A DNA stretch of 64,000 bases from the NCBI RefSeq assembly GCF_000244895.1, contig NZ_CM001441.1, positions 4,988,198 through 5,052,197 of the forward strand, written 5' to 3'. This DNA comes from Desulfosporosinus youngiae DSM 17734. Lineage in GTDB: Bacteria; Bacillota; Desulfitobacteriia; Desulfitobacteriales; Desulfitobacteriaceae. Both the position numbers and the translations under genes were made by a program. Shown piece after piece: positions 1-6,916 of this stretch (position 1 is its first letter; each line of letters opens with the position of its first letter). The notes beneath the pieces are model-generated. The model saw nothing but the letters and a program-made list of their open reading frames with translations. It was not told the origin of the DNA and made no database searches.

Positions 1-98
<98 letters not shown>

Positions 99-142
99 TT
101 ATTTAACGTAAATTGAATTCGGTACTTGCCGCCGGCTCTGCT

Positions 143-526
143 CTATACAACCGCATCGTTTCCGACTTCCCCCGTACGAACCCGAACAACCTCCTGCAAA
201 GGGCAGACAAAAATTTTGCCGTCCCCCATGTGCCCTGTCTGATTAGCCTTAATAATCACATCGGCCACCTCTTCCACTTGATCATCCTGAACTATAATGG
301 TTAACAACCGTTTGGGAATCCAATCAAATTTGGGCTCATCGGCAGAATTGCTCTTCATCAGCGCATTCAATTCAGGATCAACCTCCCCTGCCCATCCGCC
401 AATACCTCCCTGCTTGCCGCGCCCCTCAACACTTTGAATCGTCAAAGCAGGAAACCCGGCATCCTCAAGAGCCTTTTTCGTCGCGGGAACCTGATGACGC
501 CGAATCACCATCATTACTTCTTTCAT
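143..526 (-). CDS. nifI2: Nitrogen regulatory PII-family protein NifI2
   Basis: 127-residue GlnB-family protein. With NifI1 it forms the NifI1-NifI2 complex that binds dinitrogenase and switches off nitrogen fixation after ammonium addition, with relief by 2-oxoglutarate and ATP (family knowledge). The C-terminal PII signature GHMGDGKIFVCPLQEVVRVRTG is visible in part as TGHMGDGKIFV. The long T-loop region (about residues 38-68) is rich in Asn, Asp and Pro and unlike that of GlnB, which is typical of NifI2. The start is the ATG at 524-526, 3 bp after the nifI1 stop, with its SD (AAGGGG) inside the end of nifI1. The two are therefore translationally coupled. Confidence 0.95.
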   Translation of the reverse strand: MKEVMMVIRRHQVPATKKALEDAGFPALTIQSVEGRGKQGGIGGWAGEVDPELNALMKSNSADEPKFDWIPKRLLTIIVQDDQVEEVADVIIKANQTGHMGDGKIFVCPLQEVVRVRTGEVGNDAVV

Positions 527-529
527 TCA

Positions 530-847
530 TTACAACCCCTTTGTGCCATTACTTACGGTATAGGCTTCTAATACTTCACTGACAAAAACCTTCCCATCCC
601 CCATAGTTCCAGTCTTGGCATTTCCGAGAATAATGGTGATAGCTTCATCAAGCTTCTCATCATCGACAACCATCATCAGCAAAGTCTTGGGAAACTCATC
701 ATAAACCACATCCCCGATCCGAATTCCTTTCGTTCTGCCCCGCCCAAAGACGTGCATTTTTGTCAGGGAGGGCATTCCAGCCTTGGCCAAAGCTTCTGCC
801 ACTCCCTCTGTTTTATCCGGTCTTACAATGGCTCTAATCATTTTCAT
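530..847 (-). CDS. nifI1: Nitrogen regulatory PII-family protein NifI1
   Basis: 105-residue GlnB-family protein and partner of NifI2 in post-translational control of nitrogenase. It begins MKMIRAIVRPDKTEGVAEAL and carries the PII C-terminal signature TGTMGDGKVFV. The loop VFGRGRTKGIRIGDVVYDEF replaces the GlnB T-loop with its uridylylated tyrosine, as in NifI1. The ATG at 845-847 follows GGAGG at 9-nt spacing, but that SD and start lie inside a short upstream ORF (834-920). It is the first gene of the nif operon seen here (nifI1-nifI2-nifH). Confidence 0.95.
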   Translation of the reverse strand: MKMIRAIVRPDKTEGVAEALAKAGMPSLTKMHVFGRGRTKGIRIGDVVYDEFPKTLLMMVVDDEKLDEAITIILGNAKTGTMGDGKVFVSEVLEAYTVSNGTKGL

Positions 848-920
848 ATACTTTGTCCTCCTTCAAATTCAGGTTGATTTCTTCATGGCGCTTAGTTTCG
901 GATAACCTCGTAAATTCCAT
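834..920 (-). CDS. Possible 28-codon leader peptide overlapping the nifI1 start
   Basis: The ATG at 918-920 is preceded by a near-perfect Shine-Dalgarno, AAAGGAGGTGATGCG. It opens a 28-codon frame beginning MEFTRLSETKRHEE and ending at a TAG (834-836) that overlaps the nifI1 start by 14 nt in another frame. I recognise no family. The peptide is hydrophilic with no signal sequence. The strong SD and the overlap suggest a translated leader coupled to nifI1. The alternative is a chance frame behind a mutated old start. The sequence further upstream (921-1020) shows no convincing promoter to me. Confidence 0.45.
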   Translation of the reverse strand: MEFTRLSETKRHEEINLNLKEDKVYEND

Positions 921-1020
921 CGCATCACCTCCTTTGATAAGGAACTATGAACCTCTGTGAATTGCTTAAGCAGCTTATAAAATTGAAAACCCAAGAAATT
1001 AGCTTTTGGCTGGAGGCCAG

Positions 1021-1070
1021 GATAAAAAGACAAAGAGAGCCCCTAATTCTGATAAATTAAGGGCTCTCTA
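1021..1070 (-). terminator. Intrinsic terminator downstream of hutP
   Basis: A 15-bp stem (arms 1034-1048 and 1055-1069, core AGAGAGCCC / GGGCTCTCT) is followed on the minus strand by a T-rich tract complementary to 1021-1033. It lies 134 bp after the hutP stop and upstream of the nif operon, separating the two units. Confidence 0.85.
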
Positions 1071-1203
1071 AAACACTATTCCGCTCCAAATCTTCGCTTT
1101 GATCTGGTGCCCGGTTTATGAAATTATGGTCAAATGGAGTTTGACTTACTTCTACACTTTTACACTAATTCGGTTAAGCTTTGATGAAAGCTATTTCGCT
1201 CTA

Positions 1204-1647
1204 TCAGAGGTGCATAACCCCCAATCCTACCCGTGCATGTTCCAAAAGGGGGTGGAGCGAAGAACGGCCATAAATAGCTACTGCAATCCATTCACTATCT
1301 GTGGTTAAGCCAATTTTCAGGGCAAGACTGGCATTACTGTTAGTATGAATAAAAATGCTGTTGCTAGCTTCCAATGTGGCATGGATCAGGGCGTGTATCT
1401 TTCGGTCCTCTTTGGGAATGACCCCGGTGTTAAAGGCTGTTGCCATCACTGAATTCGTAAGCTTACCCGTATGTTGGAGATTTGACACTGTTCCTCCAAG
1501 TTCCGTCACACCGCAGCGCAGATCAAACAATTCATTAAGAGCCTTTTTAAGTTTCTCCTCTTCCTCCCGTGTCTCCGTCATAGCTAACTTTAAGGCTAAG
1601 CGTTCTAAGGAAGGTTTCGCTTTTTCCTTGGGTAATGGTGCTTTCAA
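1204..1647 (-). CDS. hutP: HutP-family L-histidine-dependent antiterminator
   Basis: 147 residues. The C-terminal two thirds match HutP, the RNA-binding antiterminator that, with L-histidine and Mg2+, opens the terminator ahead of hut genes in Bacillus. The fragments IHALIHATLEAS and EWIAVAIYG and the terminal GLGVMHL align with it. His85, His89 and His146 fall where B. subtilis His73, His77 and His138 bind metal and histidine. The N-terminal 45 residues are a charged, probably helical extension. The start is a TTG at 1645-1647 with a strong SD (AAGGAGGAGGGG). The gene is monocistronic here, with its own promoter, a terminator-like leader hairpin and a 3' terminator. hutU and hutI are about 30 kb away. 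Family call is firm; target RNA is inference. Confidence 0.88.
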   Translation of the reverse strand: MKAPLPKEKAKPSLERLALKLAMTETREEEEKLKKALNELFDLRCGVTELGGTVSNLQHTGKLTNSVMATAFNTGVIPKEDRKIHALIHATLEASNSIFIHTNSNASLALKIGLTTDSEWIAVAIYGRSSLHPLLEHARVGLGVMHL

Positions 1648-1674
1648 ACGATTGCCCCTCCTCCTTAGTCAGAA

Positions 1675-1715
1675 TAGAAAAAGCCGCCAGATATCTTTAA
1701 GATACCTTGACGGCT
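1675..1715 (-). terminator. Terminator-like hairpin in the hutP leader (possible attenuator)
   Basis: An imperfect stem of about 15 bp (arms from AGCCGTCAAGG and CTGGCGGCT, 1682-1715) is followed on the minus strand by TTTTTC. It lies between a good sigma-A promoter (1760-1788) and the hutP start, so a transcript from that promoter must pass it. It may attenuate hutP, or it may simply end murJ transcripts (murJ stops at 1845). Confidence 0.7.
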
Positions 1716-1759
1716 CCATTGCCTAATCTTTAATTAAAGTAATGCAATTAATATAGCAT

Positions 1760-1788
1760 ATGATACTCGGTATTCTAAGCTTTGTCAA
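1760..1788 (-). promoter_or_regulatory. Sigma-A promoter for hutP
   Basis: TTGACA (complement of 1783-1788), a 17-bp spacer and TATCAT (complement of 1760-1765) on the minus strand, pointing at hutP. A perfect -35 and ideal spacing make it one of the best promoters in the window. Confidence 0.75.
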
Positions 1789-1844
1789 TGAGTAGACAAG
1801 GGCATTTGCTAATAATACAGGTATACATAGGTTCCCGGTTTGTA

Positions 1845-3413
1845 CTATCTTTTCCCCATCTTCCTGTGCACCATTCCCATTACCAGATTAAACTCTTTCA
1901 TTCTCAGAAGCTTTGCCATCCCGGCAAAGACAAGCACCCCTATGGCCGTTCCAGTCACCAGCATGATCAACGAGGGGATCGTACTAACCCCTATCACAGG
2001 AGTCAGCAAGAGACACCATCCCCAGACCACAAGCGCCATAAGCAGGGATGCTGCTATGGACTTAAGGCTGGTCCAGAACATATTCCATCCGTCCATTTTC
2101 CCCATCCGCTTGTGCAGCACGTAAAACAAGAGGAGCATATTTGCAAAAGCGGCTATCGTCGTGGCGAACGCTAAACCCCCATGAGCAAGCGGACCCACCA
2201 GCAAAAACATGGCTATAATATTAATGGCCATCGCCACGATTCCCAGCAAAACAGGTGTCCAGGTATCCTGCAGGGCATAAAAAACCCGCGGGAGAATCTG
2301 AATGACCGCTTGCGACGATATTCCTATGGAGAAATAAAATAACGGAATGGCCATTGTTAATGTATCTTGAGGCGTGAATTGACCATGCTCGAACAAAACC
2401 CGAATGAGAGGAAAACGCAAGACAATCATGCCAATCGAAATCGGAACCGTTATAAAAATAACCATGCGAATAGCATTTGAGATCGTTTCCCGAAAGTTAT
2501 CCCATTGTTTCAACGCCGCTTGTTCCGTCATTGTCGGAAACGTGGCCACGGCAATCGCTAATGCAAAAATCCCCACTGGCAGCTGAAAAAGCCGATAGGA
2601 ATACCAGACAGCCGTAATACTCCCGGGAAACAACGTTGATCCGAAGTTATTATTGACCACAACCTGAATTTGGTTCAGCGAATAACTAATAATGATGGGC
2701 AACGCTAAAGCTCCGATCAGCCGAACCCCCGGATGCTTCAGATCAATAATCGGGTAATACCGCACGCCTACTCTGCGTAAAGAAGGAATTTGAACCCCAA
2801 AACTTATCACCGCCCCAACAACAACCCCAAAGGCAAAGCCCGAAACACTCTCAGGTTTCTCGGGATTGGCCAGGATCGTACCAAAGAAAATCACGGACGC
2901 ATTATAAAGCACAGTTCCTAAAGCCGAGGGCCAAAAAATCTTATAGGAATTCAAAACTCCCATCGTCAACCCACTCAAAGCCATAAAAAGTGGCTGTATC
3001 AAAAGAATCCTGGTTAAGTGAATTGCCAGCACCGTGTTTTCAGGCGCAAACCCGGGAACCACCAGCTTAATAAATTGCGGTGTAAAAAAAAGCCCCAATA
3101 AAATAAGTAAGCCTAGGGTAATAAAAATCAAATTCACAACCGAGCTGACCACTCGCCAGCCCTCATCCTCATTCTCCTTGGCAATATACTCAGAAAAGAC
3201 AGGAATAAAGGCGGCACTTAAAACTCCGCCTACTAATAGCCAATATAATAAATCCGGAAGTACAAACGCAGTATTATAAGCATCTGTCACCCCACCCTGT
3301 CCAAAAAAACCGGCCATCAATGACTCTCGCAAAAACCCCAGAATACGTGAAGCCATCTGAGCAGCCATTAAAAAACCGGCAGCCTTCATAAGTGTTCGAT
3401 TAGTTGATGACAT
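1845..3413 (-). CDS. murJ: Lipid II flippase MurJ (MviN family, MOP superfamily)
   Basis: 522-residue polytopic membrane protein with the MurJ N-terminus: a hydrophobic start, then SRILGFLRESLMAGFFG and GGVTDAYNTAF. Family members move lipid-linked peptidoglycan precursor from the inner to the outer face of the membrane. The hydrophobic segments are consistent with 14 helices, and the length is normal for the family. The ATG at 3411-3413 follows AAGAGGT. It stands alone between spoIIP and hutP on the minus strand. MOP-family polysaccharide exporters are an alternative, but the N-terminal arginine-rich loop is MurJ-like. Confidence 0.93.
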   Translation of the reverse strand: MSSTNRTLMKAAGFLMAAQMASRILGFLRESLMAGFFGQGGVTDAYNTAFVLPDLLYWLLVGGVLSAAFIPVFSEYIAKENEDEGWRVVSSVVNLIFITLGLLILLGLFFTPQFIKLVVPGFAPENTVLAIHLTRILLIQPLFMALSGLTMGVLNSYKIFWPSALGTVLYNASVIFFGTILANPEKPESVSGFAFGVVVGAVISFGVQIPSLRRVGVRYYPIIDLKHPGVRLIGALALPIIISYSLNQIQVVVNNNFGSTLFPGSITAVWYSYRLFQLPVGIFALAIAVATFPTMTEQAALKQWDNFRETISNAIRMVIFITVPISIGMIVLRFPLIRVLFEHGQFTPQDTLTMAIPLFYFSIGISSQAVIQILPRVFYALQDTWTPVLLGIVAMAINIIAMFLLVGPLAHGGLAFATTIAAFANMLLLFYVLHKRMGKMDGWNMFWTSLKSIAASLLMALVVWGWCLLLTPVIGVSTIPSLIMLVTGTAIGVLVFAGMAKLLRMKEFNLVMGMVHRKMGKR

Positions 3414-3494
3414 CTTAAATTAACCTCTTCTCCCCATCGCTACTCTGCCACCCGAATTATAGCATTTTTCACCATACGAAAAAAGAGAAACCTG

Positions 3495-4580
3495 CTACTT
3501 CCCTTTCAGCCACTCCGCTAAAACTTCAGCTACAGCTTCCGCTGCACCATTAGCTTCATCCAGCGTATTATGCTGACTCCCGAATTCCAGCAACAAACCG
3601 CCCTCCGAAAGATGTTGGTTGTACCGCGCATCAGCTGCATAACTAATATTGGGTTTAAAAAGCCCGGGATATTTCGTTTCACCTATAGCCATCAGTTCTT
3701 TAGCTAAGGCCTCATTCTTTTCCCAGTGCGGATTCTTCTTGCCTATCACCACCAGAACCTTGCAGATTTTTCGGTCATTGACCGTAATGGTTGACTTAGG
3801 GAATCCAGGCGGGAGTCCATCCCGGTGAATATCTAATAAAATCTTAATAGAAGGATAGTCCTTAATGAGCTGAGTTGCCGTCTTAACGGACTCGCTATAT
3901 GACTTCATAAAATCGACCGCATCATGTATTTTCTTGTCATGAACAACACCGACTCCCTTTTGCTCAAGAGCTTTCTTTAAGGTAGCTCCTACTGTTACGA
4001 TGTCCCCATTTTCTCCCTGTAATCGATCAGGCCCCCCATTCCCTGCATAACTTTCACTGTTATGCGTATTATAAATCCCCACAACGACTTCCTTACGACC
4101 AGCTGGTTCCGGCGGGGGAGGATTCAGAGACTCATTATTTTCAGGTATCTGAGGGTCAATTGGCTCAAGAATGGGACCTTCAAACTCAGGATCATCAGGA
4201 TTATAGGCCCACCCTAACCAAACCGGGCCTTGGGGCGGAGGGGAAAAATAGCTCAGAAAAAATGTCCGCGGGTCCGAAATATTAACACCCGTCAATAAAA
4301 ACATGCTCACTGCCGCACCTTGATGCCTCACTAAGTCCAAACGAGAGCGTTCCGGTTGGGAATACCCCGGAGCCCCTTCTAACAAAATCGCTTCAAAAGG
4401 AAACGACTGTTGAGTTAAAAAATGAACAAATTGGTGGGAACTCCCACTGCGCAAAGCATAAGCTAACCCTAAAATAATTAAGAGGCTAACAATCCCAAGG
4501 AAAAACCCTCTCAGCCATTCTTTAAATGTCCAAATCCTATAATTTTTAGTTTGCCGATGATAAAAATCTTCCCGTAACAA
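3495..4580 (-). CDS. spoIIP: Stage II sporulation protein P, peptidoglycan amidase/endopeptidase
   Basis: 361 residues. A basic cytoplasmic N-terminus and one membrane helix (about residues 25-43) precede an extracytoplasmic linker with a proline-rich stretch (about 140-160) and the SpoIIP catalytic domain (about 165-360). YNTHNSESY (His173, Glu176) and DIHRDG (His252) carry the expected zinc and catalytic residues. SpoIIP works with SpoIID and SpoIIM at the engulfing septum to degrade septal peptidoglycan. The start is a TTG at 4578-4580 with an SD (GGAAGGGGG) that lies in one arm of an inverted repeat. Position between rpsT and spoIIP is held by gpr in Bacillus, but no gpr is present here. 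Confidence 0.95.
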   Translation of the reverse strand: MLREDFYHRQTKNYRIWTFKEWLRGFFLGIVSLLIILGLAYALRSGSSHQFVHFLTQQSFPFEAILLEGAPGYSQPERSRLDLVRHQGAAVSMFLLTGVNISDPRTFFLSYFSPPPQGPVWLGWAYNPDDPEFEGPILEPIDPQIPENNESLNPPPPEPAGRKEVVVGIYNTHNSESYAGNGGPDRLQGENGDIVTVGATLKKALEQKGVGVVHDKKIHDAVDFMKSYSESVKTATQLIKDYPSIKILLDIHRDGLPPGFPKSTITVNDRKICKVLVVIGKKNPHWEKNEALAKELMAIGETKYPGLFKPNISYAADARYNQHLSEGGLLLEFGSQHNTLDEANGAAEAVAEVLAEWLKGK

Positions 4581-4581
4581 A

Positions 4582-4628
4582 GGACTTGTCCCCCTTCCTC
4601 TTATTGAAGAAATATGAAGGACAAGTCC
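4582..4628. repeat. Inverted repeat overlapping the spoIIP ribosome binding site
   Basis: Perfect 10-bp arms GGACTTGTCC (4582-4591) and GGACAAGTCC (4619-4628) are separated by 27 bp. On the minus strand the second arm overlaps the end of the spoIIP SD, so pairing could hide it or the repeat could be an operator. Confidence 0.6.
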
Positions 4629-4682
4629 AAGCTAGAACCTAAAAAATATAGTTCAGATAAAATTTAAGTGTTGCGCTTATGT

Positions 4683-5012
4683 TTAGCGAAGGGTTGTCGG
4701 AACAAAGCTATCGACAATACCAATCACCAGGGAAGCCAGTAACGCGCCAATAATAGAAACTGAAATGGACCCGGGAACAAGAAACTGACTGAAGTAAATA
4801 ACAACGGCAGCCGTCAAAAATCCGACCGTTCCCCGTCCCATCCGGGTAATTTTATCTCCGAACACCCTTTCAATAACATAACCCATTATGGCAATCACTG
4901 CGGCTGCAATTAAAGCTCCCGTAAATCCAGCCACCCGAAGCCCCGGAACAATCCAACTCACCAAAAGCAAAACCAAAGCGGATACGATAAACCGAACGAT
5001 CATACCTACCAT
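4683..5012 (-). CDS. Phage holin family 4 (YvlD-like) small membrane protein
   Basis: About 109 residues with four hydrophobic segments in a compact arrangement: MIVRFIVSALVLLLVSW, the GALIAAAVIAIMGYVIERVF region, GFLTAAVVIYFSQFLV and SIIGALLASLVIGIV. This is the pattern of the four-helix family containing B. subtilis YvlD. The function is unknown despite the holin name. I prefer the ATG at 5010-5012 because GGAGGG lies 8 nt upstream; the first ATG at 5025-5027 has no SD. It sits between spoIIP and rpsT, where many Firmicutes keep the spore protease gene gpr. Confidence 0.8.
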   Translation of the reverse strand: MVGMIVRFIVSALVLLLVSWIVPGLRVAGFTGALIAAAVIAIMGYVIERVFGDKITRMGRGTVGFLTAAVVIYFSQFLVPGSISVSIIGALLASLVIGIVDSFVPTTLR

Positions 5013-5171
5013 TGCAAGACCCTCCAATCATTTATTTGCTACACTTTAAAGTGTTTCCGTGATACAAGGTTTAGTTTAAACAAAATGATCCGGATTTATT
5101 TACATTGCAGTAATTTCCTTATTTTCTATGGTGACAATATCTCAGATTAACAACAAAATTCCTGATTTTCC

Positions 5172-5200
5172 TTGATAATTTTAAATCCTGATGTTAAAAT
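5172..5200 (+). promoter_or_regulatory. Sigma-A promoter for rpsT
   Basis: TTGATA (5172-5177), a 17-bp spacer and TAAAAT (5195-5200), 53 bp ahead of the rpsT start. It is the only clear plus-strand promoter in the left half. The rest of 5028-5253 shows nothing else I can name. Confidence 0.8.
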
Positions 5201-5253
5201 ATAGTTTGTGCAACAATCCGAACGAATGTCATAACCAAAGGGGGTGACTATTA

Positions 5254-5526
5254 GTGCCAAACATTAAATCCGCCATTAAAAGAGTTGAGTTGGCAAAAGC
5301 TCGCACGATTAAAAATGCTGCTGCAAAATCTGCATTACGTACAACCATTCGCCGTTTTGAAGAAGCAATCAGCACGGATTCCGAGACTGCAGCACTCGCT
5401 TTGAAAAGGGCTGCTCGTGCTTTGGATAAAGCCTCCTCCAAGGGTTTGATTCATAAAAACTTAGCTGCTCGCAAAAAGTCCCGTCTTACAAAACGCTTCA
5501 GCAAACATTTTGCTCAAGTGGGCTAA
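5254..5526 (+). CDS. rpsT: 30S ribosomal protein S20
   Basis: 90 residues, rich in Lys, Arg and Ala, beginning MPNIKSAIKRVELAKARTIK and helical throughout, as expected for S20, which binds 16S rRNA in the body of the small subunit. The start is a GTG at 5254-5256 with SD AAGGGGGTG. It is monocistronic, with its own promoter and a strong terminator. It is transcribed against its neighbours, as in Bacillus, where rpsT also lies next to holA in the opposite direction. Confidence 0.98.
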   Translation: MPNIKSAIKRVELAKARTIKNAAAKSALRTTIRRFEEAISTDSETAALALKRAARALDKASSKGLIHKNLAARKKSRLTKRFSKHFAQVG

Positions 5527-5544
5527 GCAAAAAATTGCTGTAAA

Positions 5545-5579
5545 AAAGAAAGCGACGCAATCGTCGCTTTCTTTTTTTG
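5545..5579. terminator. Bidirectional terminator between rpsT and holA
   Basis: A 12-bp perfect stem (AAGAAAGCGACG, loop CAAT, CGTCGCTTTCTT) is followed by TTTTTTT on the plus strand and flanked by an A-run at its 5' side. It can end both rpsT (+) and holA (-). Confidence 0.92.
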
Positions 5580-5616
5580 TGTCAATAACCCCGTCCCCTG
5601 GCACAACCTTAACAGA

Positions 5617-6636
5617 CTAAGTAACCGACTCCCCTCCACAAAACCTGATAATCATCATTTCCAATAAAAATCCGGGATCTCCGCCCCCGGATTTCATTGC
5701 CACATCTGTCTTCAAACATTCTGCTAACCCCTCAGACAACTGCTTCGTCGCTAACTTTGAAGATTGCTGCCAAAGCTTTTGGGCTTCATATGGTTTAATC
5801 CCCAACACAGAAGGAACCTCAGCCAGATTTCCGCCCCGCTTGCGTAAGGCATCACAGCCCAGCAAAAGACGAACCTGACGAACCATTAAGGTTAAAACCT
5901 TTAAGGGATGCTCTTCAAGTAACACCTCCCGCAACGTCTTAACTGCTTTTGCCGAGGAACGATCTGCTACCGCATCCAAAAGATTAAAGATACTCGCTTC
6001 AATCGTCCGCGTCGTGATAGTCTTAACATCCGACATGGTTATCTTTGAGCGATCCCCCACAAAAGCTACAAGCTTATCTAACTCCTGACTTAAAACCCCG
6101 GTCTGATGTCCTGCCCATTCAATAAACTGAGACGCCACCTTAGCATCCATTGCCTTTCCCCGTGCATTTAATTCTGCCTGAACCCAAGCCAGCCATTCCT
6201 GAGGACGTTTGGGAACTGAAAATTCTAAGATCTCCCCCGCCTTCGCCCGGCTCAAAGCTTTATAAAGTTTTCTTCCTCTATGCACGCTCTCAGCGACAAA
6301 CAAGAGGCAGGTAGCAGGATTTGGGTTGGAAAAATACTCTATAAACGGCTCTAAATCTGTCGTTTGTCCCTCCTGAAAATAAGGAGCCTCATCAACCACC
6401 ACAAGACGGTTAGCAAAAAAGGACATTGTATTAGCCCGCTCTACGATTTCAGCTGGAGATAACTCCTTTGAGTCCAGTACTTCGATTCCACTTCCGGAAG
6501 GATCCCTCATGAAATAGAACGACTTAAGGACTTTCAATCCTTCCTGTATTAAAAAGCGCTCCTCCCCATGCCAAAGGTAAATGGACGCAATCCTTCCCTT
6601 TTCTACGCTTTCCCTGATTCGTTCAATCTCACGCAT
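5617..6636 (-). CDS. holA: DNA polymerase III delta subunit (clamp-loader wrench)
   Basis: 339 residues, the normal length for HolA/YqeN. The N-terminal part reads YLWHGEERFLIQEGLKVLKS and resembles the AAA+-like fold of delta, which opens the beta sliding clamp. FFANRLVVVDEAPYF occupies the degenerate Walker B region. The C-terminal helical domain (about 210-339) contains the HPLKVLTLMVRQVRLLLGC segment typical of delta. There is no functional P-loop, as expected for this subunit. The ATG follows AGAGGTG. It is downstream of comEA-comEC and convergent with rpsT, the same arrangement as in Bacillus. Confidence 0.94.
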   Translation of the reverse strand: MREIERIRESVEKGRIASIYLWHGEERFLIQEGLKVLKSFYFMRDPSGSGIEVLDSKELSPAEIVERANTMSFFANRLVVVDEAPYFQEGQTTDLEPFIEYFSNPNPATCLLFVAESVHRGRKLYKALSRAKAGEILEFSVPKRPQEWLAWVQAELNARGKAMDAKVASQFIEWAGHQTGVLSQELDKLVAFVGDRSKITMSDVKTITTRTIEASIFNLLDAVADRSSAKAVKTLREVLLEEHPLKVLTLMVRQVRLLLGCDALRKRGGNLAEVPSVLGIKPYEAQKLWQQSSKLATKQLSEGLAECLKTDVAMKSGGGDPGFLLEMMIIRFCGGESVT

Positions 6637-6763
6637 CTTAACTAAACACCTCTAGTGCTCATTTTAATCGAGACCCTTAAAAAAAGCCAGTGAAAAAAGC
6701 ATGCTGCCGCACACACTACATCAGTTATCCACAAGTCAAAAATTATATACTTTCCCGAACAAT

Positions 6764-6793
6764 AAAAAAAGCCCCCCACGGTAGTGGAGGAGC
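6764..6793 (-). terminator. Terminator after comEC
   Basis: The stem GCTCCTCCAC / GTGGGGGGC (6771-6793, one mismatch) is followed on the minus strand by TTTTTTTATT. It lies 124 bp past the comEC stop and ends the comEA-comEC unit before holA. Within 6637-6916 I see otherwise only a plus-strand 18-codon frame (6818-6874). Confidence 0.85.
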
Positions 6794-6916
6794 AAAAGAA
6801 AGAGGAGGAGAAAAGAGATGTTCCTTGTTATTGTTACCCAACATTTCCTTTTTATACATACTGTCGAAAAATAATCGGATTCCAGCTTTAATTTATGGAT
6901 ATAGAGGAGCAGTACA

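Noticed and set aside
1782-2174. 130-codon plus-strand frame opposite murJ
   Set aside because: Antisense to a clear MurJ reading frame; the low-complexity His/Gln-rich product is typical of a shadow.
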